Below are positions 1 to 9,353 of a stretch of DNA of 64,000 bases, piece after piece. Position numbers and translations under genes: made by a program. Under the pieces are notes generated by a model, which was given only the letters and a program-made list of their open reading frames with translations, was not told the origin of the DNA and ran no database searches. Position 1 is the stretch's first letter, and every line of letters starts with the position of its first letter. This stretch comes from Reichenbachiella carrageenanivorans (lineage in GTDB: Bacteria > Bacteroidota > Bacteroidia > Cytophagales > Cyclobacteriaceae), in assembly GCF_025639805.1 (NCBI RefSeq), contig NZ_CP106735.1, positions 2,885,501-2,949,500 on the forward strand, read 5' to 3'.

Positions 1-306
1 ATCTTTGCCAATGGGGGGTGTTATGTGGGCTACCTTGTGAGTTCAACTCAAAGTGCCACATCTGCAGCAGACAACTTTTATGTTTACGATGAGTCTCGTG
101 ACAATAAAATCAGTTATGGTTTTAGAGGAGGAGTAGGTGCTTTTTATGATTTCAATTTTGGCACTTTGCTTTTCGAAAGCAGTTTTACCTATAGTTTGAG
201 CGATATGTTCGATCCAACCACACTCAGCAGTGGCGTGCCCAATACGTCTAAAAGTATGGTTGTTGGCTTCTCAGTTGGCTATATGTTCTCCTTTGGAGAG
301 TTGTAG
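1..306 (+). CDS. Outer-membrane beta-barrel protein, C-terminal fragment
   Basis: The reading frame is open from the first base of the window, so only the C-terminal ~101 residues are visible and the true start lies upstream. The fragment alternates hydrophobic and polar residues in short strands (FYDFNFGTLLFESSFTYSL, then VGFSVGYMFSFGEL) and ends close to an aromatic residue, as outer-membrane barrels do. This is inferred from residue pattern only; no specific family is recognised. Confidence 0.6.
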   Translation: MFANGGCYVGYLVSSTQSATSAADNFYVYDESRDNKISYGFRGGVGAFYDFNFGTLLFESSFTYSLSDMFDPTTLSSGVPNTSKSMVVGFSVGYMFSFGEL

Positions 307-333
307 GATTCTTCCTGCTTGCAGGTTATATTT

Positions 334-1413
334 ATGGGTGATACCCAAAATAAAACAACCATGAATACCCGGTTTCTCAAGTATTCTATTGCCTTTATTA
401 TCCCTCTGGTAGCTTATATTTCAATACAAGCCTCTGGTTGGTGGACATTTGCTACGGTACTACTGGTCTATGTGTTATTACCACTTTTCGAATTTTTGTT
501 TGCTGCAAATCAGGATAATCTGATAGAAGCGGAAGAGGAACTTGTTGCCCAAGATCCTGTGTACGACTATTTACTCTATTTGGTCGTGCCTGTTCAATTT
601 GCGTTGCTATATTATTTTGTGTCGGTAATCGGAAGAGAAGGAAGCACAAATGTAGAACTGATTGGGAGAGTGTTGTCTATGGGGATTACTTGTGGTGCAT
701 TGGGTATCAATGTAGCTCATGAGTTGGGGCATCGCAAGAGTAAGTTTGAGCGTTTTTTGGCGAAAGCTCTACTACTTAGCTCCTTGTATATGCACTTTAA
801 TATCGAACACAATAGAGGACATCATAAAAATGTATCAACACACGACGACCCTTCTTCGGCACGTAGAGGCGAATGGGTGTTTGCCTTTTGGGTGCGTTCG
901 ATTGTGATGGGGTATAGGTCTGCGTGGAGACTTGAGGCGTCTCGGTTGCAAAATCAAGGACAGCCTGTATTTTCCTTTCAAAACGAAATGCTTAGATTTC
1001 AAACCGTCCAATTGGTGTTTGTTGCAACCATATATGCAGCATTTGGCTGGCTATCGGTTTTGTGTTTTGTCGTTGCGGCATTGATTGGTATTCTTCAGCT
1101 AGAGACTGTCAATTATATTGAGCATTATGGTTTGAGCAGGTCATTGAAAAAATCAGGACAGTATGAACGGGTGCAGCCATGGCACTCCTGGAACTCTAAT
1201 CACACCTTAGGTCGATTGTTTTTATTCGAATTGTCTAGGCATTCGGATCATCACTATATGGCTAGTCGCAAATATCAAATATTGCGACATCATGAAGCCA
1301 GCCCTCAGATGCCTACGGGCTATCCAGGCATGATGCTATTGTCTTTGGTGCCACCGCTTTGGTTTAAGATAATGCATGAGCAGATAGCCAATATTCAGCG
1401 AGTAGAAGGTTAG
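334..1413 (+). CDS. AlkB-type alkane 1-monooxygenase / membrane di-iron hydroxylase
   Basis: Integral-membrane non-heme di-iron enzyme of the fatty-acid desaturase/AlkB superfamily, expected to hydroxylate a hydrocarbon or acyl chain at the inner membrane using electrons from rubredoxin or ferredoxin. Histidine boxes are visible in order: HELGHRK at about residue 129, EHNRGHH at about 158, and RHSDHH near 300. The NYIEHYGL motif typical of AlkB lies between the second and third. Several hydrophobic segments flank the boxes. The length, about 359 aa, is slightly short of the usual ~400. ATGs at 334 and 361 are both plausible; the latter sits directly before the first membrane segment. No rubredoxin gene is adjacent, so the substrate is unknown. 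It ends four bases into the convergent hydrolase gene. Confidence 0.82.
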   Translation: MGDTQNKTTMNTRFLKYSIAFIIPLVAYISIQASGWWTFATVLLVYVLLPLFEFLFAANQDNLIEAEEELVAQDPVYDYLLYLVVPVQFALLYYFVSVIGREGSTNVELIGRVLSMGITCGALGINVAHELGHRKSKFERFLAKALLLSSLYMHFNIEHNRGHHKNVSTHDDPSSARRGEWVFAFWVRSIVMGYRSAWRLEASRLQNQGQPVFSFQNEMLRFQTVQLVFVATIYAAFGWLSVLCFVVAALIGILQLETVNYIEHYGLSRSLKKSGQYERVQPWHSWNSNHTLGRLFLFELSRHSDHHYMASRKYQILRHHEASPQMPTGYPGMMLLSLVPPLWFKIMHEQIANIQRVEG

Positions 1414-2384
1414 AGTTTAGCATACTTCTCTACAAACTCCAGTGCCCGTTCGTCCATCCATGATTTTTTATCGCCAAGGGAGAAAAAGCCTACATGGCCG
1501 CCTACTCTAGGAGTCTCTAAGTATAAGAAGTCATGATGTTTGCAGGTGGTATAGGGATAGCATTTTTCTCCAAGCATGGGGTCGTTTTTGGCATTTACGA
1601 TCAAGGCAGGTATGCGGATGCTGGTGTAGTGCAGGTCTGAGGTGACCGTGCGATAAAAGTGCCTGCTATTTCTGAAGCCATGCAGGGGAGCGGTGTATCT
1701 TTCGTCGAACTGTCCAAAGGATACAATTTTGTCTATGTCGGTAAGGTCGATAGCATCGGGGTATTGCTCGTGTTTGAGTTTTACCTTCTTGATCATTTTT
1801 TTTAAAAACCGTTGTTTGAAAAACCAGTTTTCTCTGAAGGTGAGTTGGTGAGCACTGTCCCATAGATTGCAAGGTACAGAGAAGGTAGCTGCTGCTACGA
1901 TGTGCTTTGGGACGTTGGGTCCATTTTCACCCAAGTATTTCAGGGTGGTGCTACCCCCCATAGAGAATCCTACAAGTACTATTTTTTTGTATTTTCTCGT
2001 ATCTATCGCATGTGTGATGACTTGTTCTAGATCTTCTGTGTCGCCGTGATGATAGAGTCTTAGGTTTCGGTTCATTTCGCCACTGCACGAGCGATAATTC
2101 CATGCCAGTACGTCATAACCGTATTGGTTGAAGTGTCTGGCGCAGCTTTTTATGTAGTGCCTATCTGAGTTGCCCTCTAGTCCATGTGAGATAATAACGA
2201 GTCGTTCGTAGCCCGACTTTATCCAATCAAGATCTAAGAAATCGCCATCAGTTGTATTGATTCTTTCCCTTGTGTAATTGACCCCCTTTATTTTTCTAAA
2301 CAAACTAGGAATAATGGTTTGCAGGTGACCATTTTTAACGAAGTCCCAAGACGATTGGTAAGATGAATAAACGATTAGTGGCAT
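1410..2384 (-). CDS. YheT-family alpha/beta hydrolase
   Basis: Alpha/beta-hydrolase fold protein of the YheT/EMB8 type. The nucleophile elbow is GFSMGGS (Ser about residue 142). An upstream segment with SHGLEGNSDRHY fits the oxyanion/lid-side motif of the family, and late Asp and His candidates occur in NAKNDPML and GGHVGFF. About 324 aa, normal for the family. The ATG at 2384 is preceded by AGGAGA, so I prefer it to the GTG at 2396. The physiological substrate of YheT proteins is not settled; esterase or lipase activity is inferred. It converges on the AlkB gene with a 4-bp overlap. Confidence 0.85.
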   Translation of the reverse strand: MPLIVYSSYQSSWDFVKNGHLQTIIPSLFRKIKGVNYTRERINTTDGDFLDLDWIKSGYERLVIISHGLEGNSDRHYIKSCARHFNQYGYDVLAWNYRSCSGEMNRNLRLYHHGDTEDLEQVITHAIDTRKYKKIVLVGFSMGGSTTLKYLGENGPNVPKHIVAAATFSVPCNLWDSAHQLTFRENWFFKQRFLKKMIKKVKLKHEQYPDAIDLTDIDKIVSFGQFDERYTAPLHGFRNSRHFYRTVTSDLHYTSIRIPALIVNAKNDPMLGEKCYPYTTCKHHDFLYLETPRVGGHVGFFSLGDKKSWMDERALEFVEKYAKL

Positions 2385-2560
2385 ATTTCTCCTCACAATT
2401 TATATAAAGTTGCCAAGCTATTTCTTATAAAATTTGGAGTCATAGCTATGAGGTTAGAAAAGGATTGTTTTTTTCTACGTGCTTCTACGTAAAAAAGTAA
2501 TTGTAATTGCGCTTTCTCAAACCATCATGCTATATTTTTGAGGGTTTAAAGGGAGAAAAT

Positions 2561-3523
2561 ATGACGGATTATATTCTAGGGATAGACATTGGAGGCACCA
2601 ATACAAAATATGGTCTTGTAGACAGAAAAGGAAATGTGGTCAATGAGGGTGCATTTGCCACACATGCACATGAGAAAATAGAGATTTTCTTGAAAGAACT
2701 AAAAAAACATGTGCTTCCAAAACTAGAAGGAAAATCCGTGAAAGGGGTGGGTATAGGTGCCCCTAATGCCAATTATTTTGATGGTACCATCAAGCAAGCA
2801 GCTAATATTGTATGGGGAGATGATGTCCCGTTGAAAAAACTCATAGAAGACCTATTAGGCTTGCCAGCAGTACTGACCAACGATGCCAATGCGGCAGCGA
2901 TGGGTGAAATGAAATTTGGAGGTGCTCAGGGTATGAAGAACTTTGTTGTTTTTACCTTAGGGACAGGCTTGGGCAGTGGACTAGTGGTCGATGGAAAAGT
3001 AGTCTACGGGCATAGTGGTTTCGCTGGCGAAATAGGACATGTTAGTGTCAATCCAGACGGGAGATATTGTGGTTGCGGTCGACGAGGTTGCTTAGAGACT
3101 TATGTGTCTGCTACTGGTATCAAAAAGACGGTGTTTAAAATGATGGCTGACTATACACGACCCAGTGTGCTAAGAGATGTGAGCTACAATGCCATGTCTG
3201 CCGAAATGATCACTAATGCAGCCAAAGATCATGATTATATAGCGATTAAAGCATTTGAATATACAGGTCAGATATTTGGACAAAAACTTGCAGATACTGT
3301 AGTGCACTCTAGCCCAGAGGCTATTTTCTTGTTTGGAGGGCTGGTTAATGCTGGCGACTATTTGATGGACCCTGCTACTTACTACATGGAGAAATTCATG
3401 TTTAAACCTTTCAAGAAATCAGTAAAACTTGTGCCTTCTTCTCTTATGGATCGCAATGCTGCCGTACTTGGTGCTGCGGCTTTGGGGTGGGAAGAGATTG
3501 ATAAGGATAAGGTAATTGCCTAG
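2561..3523 (+). CDS. ROK-family sugar kinase (glucokinase-like)
   Basis: Cytoplasmic ATP-dependent sugar kinase of the ROK family. The N-terminus GIDIGGTNTKYGLVD is the phosphate-binding loop. TNDANAAAMGE carries the catalytic Asp, GTGLGSG is the second phosphate motif, and CGCGRRGCLE near residue 170 is the Zn-binding ROK signature. 320 aa, standard length. The ATG at 2561 follows GGGAGAAAAT, a good ribosome site; upstream in-frame codons look like leader. The sugar specificity (glucose, N-acetylglucosamine or mannose) cannot be read from the sequence. The gene stands divergent to the hydrolase and ends just before the TonB receptor gene. Confidence 0.9.
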   Translation: MTDYILGIDIGGTNTKYGLVDRKGNVVNEGAFATHAHEKIEIFLKELKKHVLPKLEGKSVKGVGIGAPNANYFDGTIKQAANIVWGDDVPLKKLIEDLLGLPAVLTNDANAAAMGEMKFGGAQGMKNFVVFTLGTGLGSGLVVDGKVVYGHSGFAGEIGHVSVNPDGRYCGCGRRGCLETYVSATGIKKTVFKMMADYTRPSVLRDVSYNAMSAEMITNAAKDHDYIAIKAFEYTGQIFGQKLADTVVHSSPEAIFLFGGLVNAGDYLMDPATYYMEKFMFKPFKKSVKLVPSSLMDRNAAVLGAAALGWEEIDKDKVIA

Positions 3524-3561
3524 TGCAATTATGTTATTGGATCAGAAAATATTGTCTATCC

Positions 3562-5958
3562 ATGAATTTTAAACTGTCCCTGTTTGTCATACTTTTTTGC
3601 CTAGTTTATTCTGCCCATTCACAGCTGCTTTCGATCAAAGACGAACTTACTCAAGCACCCATTAAGCAAGCGAGTGTCCTCTTTCAAAATTCTAATAAAA
3701 TAGTAACAACTGATGAATTTGGTCAGGTCTACCTAGGAGGTACTGCTAGCGAGCGAATGATCATTAGCCATCCATCTTATTCTTCTGTTCTAGTTTTTGA
3801 TGTCAGTACAGACACGATAGTCTATCTAAGTGAGCCATTTTTAGAAATAGATGAAGTGGTGGTTTCGGCCAGTAAGTGGGAGCAAGATCGCTCAGAGGTA
3901 CCTAATGAAATTCTGAGTATTTCTGCCAAGCAAATTGCACGCAACAACCCTCAGACATCTGCTGATATGCTAGGTCAGTCGGGGCAGGTCTTTATCCAGA
4001 AAAGTCAGATGGGGGGAGGTAGCCCTATGATTCGCGGCTTTTCGGCTAATGCCGTACTCATTATGATGGATGGGATTCGGATTAACAATGCAATCTATAG
4101 AGGAGGCAATCTTCAGAATGTAATCATGTTAGACCCAAACCTGTTGTCGGAGTCAGAAGTGATTTTTGGTCCAGGGTCGTCCATGTATGGTAGCGATGCT
4201 TTGGGAGGAGTCATGGATTTTCATACCTTGAGACCGAGTTTTACAGATGACAAGTCATTTGAGTCACACGGGACTGGTATGATGCGATTTTCTTTGGCTA
4301 ACCTAGAGCGAACAGGCCATTTTCATCTCAATATTCAAAACAAAAAATGGAGCAATACCTTCGGAGTCACATTCAGCGAGTATGATGACCTGCGAGAGGG
4401 AAGCAACCGGACTTCAAAATTTCCAGATTATGGAAAACGATTCGAATATATAAAAAGAATAAATGGACAGGATAGGATTATTCCTAATGGAGATGTGAAT
4501 AAACAGCGGTTTTCGGGTTATCACCAGTATAATATAATGAACAAACTGAGCTATAGGCTTTCTAATGAATCTTCACTGACCTATATGTTGTATTACACAT
4601 CGTCTTCAAATATTCCTCGATATGATCGTCTGATCGAACGCGATGATCAAGGAGTACTGGAAAGTGCAGAGTGGTATTATGGCCCTCAACAATTTTTGTT
4701 GAATGCGCTCACATTTGCTAATTATAGTTCGAATGCCTTTTATGATGGAATCAAAATCATACTCTCTAGTCAGCACGTAGAAGAGAGCCGTCATGACCGG
4801 AAGTATCAGGCGAGTAGTCTGAGATCGCGGACGGAGCAGGTAGGCGTGTATGCGCTCAACGTGGACTTGGACAAAAAAATATCCTCACGTAGTGAGTTGT
4901 ATTATGGAGCGGAGCTATTACTTAATGGGGTATCTTCTGAGGGGCAAAAAACCGATATAAATACCCATTTAGTTTCTCCTACGAGCACCCGCTATCCCGA
5001 CGGAGGGAGTGTCTATGCGTCGGCAGCGACCTATGCAAACTTCAAGACACGGTTAAACGAAGAGGTGATGTTTACGGCAGGACTTAGATATACGTATGTG
5101 CATTTGAAGTCTGCGTTTGATGACCGATCGTTTTTTGATTTTCCTTACGATGAGATCGAATTGAATAATGATGCACTCAGCGGATCTCTGGGGGCGGTGA
5201 TTAGTCCTGTCAAAAACTTGCGATGGAATCTCCTTTTTTCTACAGGATTTAGATCACCCAATGTAGACGATGTGGGTAAAGTGTTTGACTCAGAGCCAGG
5301 AAGCGTAGTCGTGCCCAATGAAAATCTTTCACCCGAATATACTTTTAATTATGAGACAGGTATTTACTGGGCATTAGCCAATCGCGTGACGTTGGATGGG
5401 ACTTTGTACTATACCCAGTGGAGGGATGCATTGGTGCGTAGCCCATTCACTTTCAACGGACAATCTACTATTGTTTACGATGGGGTGCCGAGTGACGTGG
5501 AAGCCTTGGTCAATGTAGGAGAAGCGTATATTTGGGGTTATTCGTTAGGCTTGTCTGCAAAGCTCTCTAGACATTTCGTATTCATGAGTAGAATAAGTAA
5601 CAACGATGGAGAGGATCAAATCAACGATACACCACTTCGACATACCAATCCGTTGTTTGGCCATGTGTCGTTGAGTTATCGCTCAAAAAAGTTGACGCTA
5701 GAAGGTTATACAGATTTCCAAGGCAAACGAACTTGGAACGAGCTTGCACCTAGTGAGCAAGCAAAGGCTTATCTGTATACTACAGATGGGGCTTTAGCAT
5801 GGTACACACTCAATATCCGATCGGCTTTTCAAGTTAGTAATGAATTGCAGATAACAGCGGCGCTCGAGAACATATTGGACAAACATTACCGCCCTTACTC
5901 ATCGGGAATTAGTGCAGCAGGGATCAATGGGGTCATTAGCGCGAGATATACATTTTAA
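3562..5958 (+). CDS. TonB-dependent outer-membrane receptor
   Basis: Outer-membrane gated channel for a scarce ligand (siderophore, heme, metal or vitamin). The signal peptide is NFKLSLFVILFCLVYSAHS. A carboxypeptidase-regulatory-like domain (about 20-90), common in Bacteroidota receptors, follows. The plug domain contains GGGSPMIRGFSANAVLIMMD and FGPGSSMYGSDALGGVMDF, and the long barrel ends in SARYTF. About 798 aa. The ATG at 3562 begins the signal peptide; a GTG 13 codons upstream overlaps the previous stop. The plug resembles hemin/hemoglobin-type receptors, but the ligand is inferred weakly. There is no SusD partner, so it is not a polysaccharide-utilisation locus. Confidence 0.88.
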   Translation: MNFKLSLFVILFCLVYSAHSQLLSIKDELTQAPIKQASVLFQNSNKIVTTDEFGQVYLGGTASERMIISHPSYSSVLVFDVSTDTIVYLSEPFLEIDEVVVSASKWEQDRSEVPNEILSISAKQIARNNPQTSADMLGQSGQVFIQKSQMGGGSPMIRGFSANAVLIMMDGIRINNAIYRGGNLQNVIMLDPNLLSESEVIFGPGSSMYGSDALGGVMDFHTLRPSFTDDKSFESHGTGMMRFSLANLERTGHFHLNIQNKKWSNTFGVTFSEYDDLREGSNRTSKFPDYGKRFEYIKRINGQDRIIPNGDVNKQRFSGYHQYNIMNKLSYRLSNESSLTYMLYYTSSSNIPRYDRLIERDDQGVLESAEWYYGPQQFLLNALTFANYSSNAFYDGIKIILSSQHVEESRHDRKYQASSLRSRTEQVGVYALNVDLDKKISSRSELYYGAELLLNGVSSEGQKTDINTHLVSPTSTRYPDGGSVYASAATYANFKTRLNEEVMFTAGLRYTYVHLKSAFDDRSFFDFPYDEIELNNDALSGSLGAVISPVKNLRWNLLFSTGFRSPNVDDVGKVFDSEPGSVVVPNENLSPEYTFNYETGIYWALANRVTLDGTLYYTQWRDALVRSPFTFNGQSTIVYDGVPSDVEALVNVGEAYIWGYSLGLSAKLSRHFVFMSRISNNDGEDQINDTPLRHTNPLFGHVSLSYRSKKLTLEGYTDFQGKRTWNELAPSEQAKAYLYTTDGALAWYTLNIRSAFQVSNELQITAALENILDKHYRPYSSGISAAGINGVISARYTF

Positions 5959-5962
5959 ACCT

Positions 5963-6397
5963 ATGCATGTCATTAGTTCATTAACTCATACAGCTTATCC
6001 CGCTCTCATCGAGGTGTGGGAAGCTTCTGTCAGAGCGACTCATGATTTTTTGCCTGTGTCTAGGGTTTCAGAATTGAAGCCACTGATTTTGGAGCAATAT
6101 TTTGATGCGGTACAGTTGTTTGGTGTCAAGCAAGGCAATGAGGTTTTAGGTTTTCTGGGTGTTTGTGACACAGCTATCGAAATGTTATTTATTCACCCTG
6201 AAGCCAGAGGTAAAGGAGTAGGAAAGGCATTATTACTTTATGCCGTTGAGGTGTTACATTGCACGAAAGTGGATGTGAATGAGCAAAACCAGCAGGCCGT
6301 AGGTTTTTATGCATATATGGGATTTCAGATCGTAGGGCGATCTCCATTCGATGGTCAGGGAGCACCATACCCGTTGTTGCATATGAGTCTGGGGTAA
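5963..6397 (+). CDS. GNAT-family N-acetyltransferase
   Basis: Small cytoplasmic acetyltransferase, 144 aa. The acetyl-CoA-binding signature of GNAT motif A is clear in FIHPEARGKGVGKALL (Q/R-x-x-G-x-G/A), followed by a typical motif B with VDVNEQNQQAVGFYAYMGF. The N-terminus VWEASVRATHDFL resembles the YjaB-like group. The ATG at 5963 lies 4 bp after the receptor stop, so it is probably cotranscribed with it. The acceptor substrate is unknown. Confidence 0.88.
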   Translation: MHVISSLTHTAYPALIEVWEASVRATHDFLPVSRVSELKPLILEQYFDAVQLFGVKQGNEVLGFLGVCDTAIEMLFIHPEARGKGVGKALLLYAVEVLHCTKVDVNEQNQQAVGFYAYMGFQIVGRSPFDGQGAPYPLLHMSLG

Positions 6398-6501
6398 GAC
6401 ATTTCAGTTAGTTGATTTTTAGAATTTTATTTAGCTTTTAGTAAATTGAGTAATAAGCAGGGAGACTGCCGCTACGTTTGTGCTTTATTATACTATAGCC
6501 T

Positions 6502-6774
6502 ATGCCTACCATCAAGTTTACAGCAAATCTTAAACGTTTTTATCCTACGCTTACAGCTGTACATTCAGATGCCTTGGATTTGCATTCGATTTTGGAAGAA
6601 TTAGAAGGACAGTTCAAAGGACTGAGGGACTATGTGGTAGATGAGCAAGGACAGTTGCGAAAGCACGTTAATATTTTTATTGGAAACGAACTGATACACG
6701 ACAGGGTGAAACTTAGTGACCCTGTGCAACCTGACGACGAAATATACATCATGCAAGCCTTATCTGGCGGCTAA
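6502..6774 (+). CDS. MoaD/ThiS-family ubiquitin-like sulfur-carrier protein
   Basis: 90-aa beta-grasp protein ending in LSGG, the C-terminal di-glycine that is adenylated and thiocarboxylated in sulfur carriers. It is clearly different from the second MoaD in this window at 19,825, so it may serve another pathway. It sits 14 bp upstream of a BNR-repeat gene, an arrangement I associate with MoaD/ThiS plus 'glycosyl hydrolase/sialidase-like' gene pairs in other bacteria (from memory). Whether it feeds molybdopterin, thiamine or another thio-product is not shown. Confidence 0.8.
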   Translation: MPTIKFTANLKRFYPTLTAVHSDALDLHSILEELEGQFKGLRDYVVDEQGQLRKHVNIFIGNELIHDRVKLSDPVQPDDEIYIMQALSGG

Positions 6775-6788
6775 ACTCAATAATCGAC

Positions 6789-7862
6789 ATGGCAAATCTA
6801 CTACTTGGAACTCGCAAAGGATTGATCGTTTACCACAAGGAAAGCGATGAGTGGAAGCATCAGGCTACACATTTTTTAGGTATACCAGTCTCGTTGACCT
6901 TGGTTGATGAGCGGACCCATACATGGTGGGCTTGTTTGGATCATGGACACTGGGGGTGCAAGTTACACCGTAGTGAAGATAGAGGGGAGACCTGGGAGGA
7001 AGTGGAAGCACCCAAGTTTGCAGAAGGTATGGAGATGAAAGCGGGAGTGCCAGCTACGGTTAAATACCTTTGGGCTTTTGCGCATGGAGGACTTGACAAA
7101 CCAGGGGTATTGTACTTAGGTACAGATCCGGGTGCTTTGTTTCGGTCTTCCGACAACGGCAACAGCTGGTAGCTGGTCGAGTCGCTATGGAATCACCCTT
7201 CTCGAGAGCAATGGTTTGGAGGAGGTCGAGACAATCCAGGCATTCATTCGATCATCGTAGATCCACGAAATACGGATCATCTTTTTGTAGCAGTGAGCTG
7301 CGCAGGTGTATTCGAATCTTTCGATGCAGGAGCTACTTGGCAATCAGCCAATCAGGGAATGACCGCTGATTTTTTGCCCGACCCAAATTCGGAAATTGGC
7401 CAAGATCCACATATCGTAGTTGCCTGCCCGTCTCATCCAGATGTGCTTTGGCAGCAAAACCATTGCGGTATTTATGTGAGTACTGATGGTGCTAAGAATT
7501 GGAAAGAAGTCAGTCAAAAGGATGGGCCTGCCAATTTTGGATTTGCAGTAGCGGTAAAACACGATAATCCAGACCAAGCATGGGTAGTGCCAGGTATCAG
7601 TGATGAAATCAGGGTAGCCGTAGGCCTCTCACTTATGGTGTGTCGTACAGACGATGGTGGTAAAACATGGGTGGAGCAAAGAAATGGTTTGCCACAAGAG
7701 AACTGTTTTGATATTGTCTACCGGCATGGGTTAGCTATAGCAGGAGAAAGCCTAGTATTTGGAACCACCACAGGCAATGTCTTCTATACCAATGATCTTG
7801 GTGAACATTGGCATCAACTCTCTACCTATCTGCCCATGATTTATTCGGTAGAGCTGGCTTAG
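6789..7862 (+). pseudogene. BNR/YCF48-type beta-propeller protein interrupted by an in-frame TAG
   Basis: One continuous frame of 357 sense codons is split by a single TAG at 7170-7172; the frame is identical before and after it, with no other stop. The upstream part (127 aa) contains Asp-box-like repeats such as RSEDRGETWEE and RSSDNGNSW. The downstream part resumes with LVESLWNHPSREQWFGGG and has further boxes (FESFDAGATWQS, VSTDGAKNWKE, RTDDGGKTWVE, YTNDLGEHWHQ). Such proteins are BNR-repeat propellers of the sialidase/photosystem-stability-factor class. The stop falls directly after Trp, where a Gln codon (CAG) would be a simple ancestral state. Either a recent nonsense mutation or a sequencing error; a GTG at 7293 could allow an internal C-terminal product. 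Confidence 0.85.
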
Positions 7863-7865
7863 GTG

Positions 7866-9353
7866 TTAGTTGATTTGTTCCCCTTTTTCTAGTCTTGTTT
7901 TGATATCGGCGAGTACATCATCGAGCTTATTGGCAGAGTAGCGGAGGTGATTTAGCATTTCTTGTTTTTCTATGGGGTCACCGTCTTTTTGTAGTAGTTT
8001 AGTCAGGCCTAGTATATTGGCGAGAGGGCCGCGGACGATGTGTGCATTTAGAAAGGAATACTCTTTCAGCCGTACATTTTTCTTTTGAATCACATTGGTG
8101 CGCTCTTCTACCATTTCTTCCAAGTTGTTGTTTAGAATTTCAAGTTCAAGTGCCTTTTCCTTGATTTCTTTGTTTTTTTCTTTGAGAAGGCGGTTGAGTC
8201 GGGCTTGTTTTTTTACTTGATTATAAAATAGAAAAGCAATGATAGAGATCAATAATAGAATCAAAGCGATACCAGCGATGATGGTACGCTGATACTTGAC
8301 AATATCTTCACTTAAAGCCTTTTCTTTTCGGAGTTCTTCATGCAGTTTTTTGCTTTCTTCAAATTCAAATTTGGCTTGTACCGTCTGCAGTTGCCGTTCC
8401 TTAGCGAGGTCGAAAAATTTACTTTTTAGTCGATCGAGTACTTGCATAGAGGCAAAGGCAGATTTGTAGTCATTCTGAGCAGAATCAATCTGATACATCA
8501 GCTGCATGCCTTTCAATTCCAAATCTTGTCCACTTACTTTTTCTGCAAAGCTTACAGCTTTCTCTGCCTCTATTTTAGCCTGTTTGAAGGCACCTTTGGC
8601 CATGGCTATTTTGGTTTTTTCTAGGGCTACTTTAGACATGCCTACGTAGTCTTCTTGTATAACCCAAATTTGGTTGGCTTGATTTAGGTAGTTAATAGCT
8701 AAGGGGTATTTTTTTTGACTGGCATATAAGCTACCGATTCCAGTGAGTGCAGCGCCGATGGCTTTGGGGTGATTTTCTTCTTTAGCCATGTCTTCGGCTA
8801 TAATGAAATGTATCAATGCAGAGTCGAGTTGGCCGAGTTTGCAATAAACATTTCCTAGATTCACATGCGATATGATGGGGTGACGCCCCTTGAGGTATTT
8901 CTTTTTTAGCGCAAGAGACTTCTTATTATAGCTCAAGGATTCTTCAAACTGACCTTTTTTCTCATAGAGCTCTCCTATGTTGTTGTATGTCACGAAAATG
9001 CCATGTTGAAATTGTGTTTGTTCATATATTTCTAATGATTTGAGGTAAAACTCCAAGGCGGTGTCATATTCTCCAATAACAAGAAAGGAACTTCCCACTA
9101 AGTTTAGCCCGCGGGCATAGCCATTTTGGAAACCAATTTTCTTGGCTAACTCATAGCCTTGCATGGCATACTTTCTGCCTAGGTCAGGGTTGGTGTTAAT
9201 AGTCTCAAAGGCAATCTGATTGTATAGATTGACCTTGATGGTGTCTTCTTCTGTATAAGAAGATACGATATTTTCTAGACTGTCTATTTTATGTGATTGT
9301 GCTACAGTCCAGTGAGCCCATATGCTCAGTAATATTATGAAGGGTTGGCGCAT
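7866..9353 (-). CDS. TPR-repeat membrane protein with histidine-kinase dimerisation helix but no ATPase domain
   Basis: 495 aa. The signal peptide runs to about residue 18. Six or so tetratricopeptide repeats cover about residues 50-300 (for example FVTYNNIGELYEKKGQFEESL). A membrane helix with IIAGIALILLLISIIAFLFY (about 360-380) and a long coiled coil (380-430) follow. The C-terminal NAHIVRGPLANILGLTKLL resembles the phospho-acceptor H-box of Bacteroidota TPR sensor kinases, but the protein stops some 45 residues later, with no N, G1 or G2 boxes. It therefore lacks a kinase catalytic domain. It may be phosphorylated in trans or act as a dimerisation partner; that is inference. It converges on the broken BNR gene 3 bp away. 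Confidence 0.8.
   Translation of the reverse strand: MRQPFIILLSIWAHWTVAQSHKIDSLENIVSSYTEEDTIKVNLYNQIAFETINTNPDLGRKYAMQGYELAKKIGFQNGYARGLNLVGSSFLVIGEYDTALEFYLKSLEIYEQTQFQHGIFVTYNNIGELYEKKGQFEESLSYNKKSLALKKKYLKGRHPIISHVNLGNVYCKLGQLDSALIHFIIAEDMAKEENHPKAIGAALTGIGSLYASQKKYPLAINYLNQANQIWVIQEDYVGMSKVALEKTKIAMAKGAFKQAKIEAEKAVSFAEKVSGQDLELKGMQLMYQIDSAQNDYKSAFASMQVLDRLKSKFFDLAKERQLQTVQAKFEFEESKKLHEELRKEKALSEDIVKYQRTIIAGIALILLLISIIAFLFYNQVKKQARLNRLLKEKNKEIKEKALELEILNNNLEEMVEERTNVIQKKNVRLKEYSFLNAHIVRGPLANILGLTKLLQKDGDPIEKQEMLNHLRYSANKLDDVLADIKTRLEKGEQIN

Noticed and set aside
3523-3561. GTG start for the TonB receptor inside the ROK stop region
   Set aside because: The added 13 residues precede a perfect signal peptide that begins at the ATG at 3,562.
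7187-7369. A separate gene in the gap of the broken BNR gene
   Set aside because: It is another frame over the same sequence; the BNR frame itself is continuous apart from one TAG.
7344-7577. Minus-strand ORF antisense to the BNR gene
   Set aside because: Shadow frame without motif or ribosome site, as are most short opposite-strand frames over leuS, moeA, the M3 peptidase and guaA.
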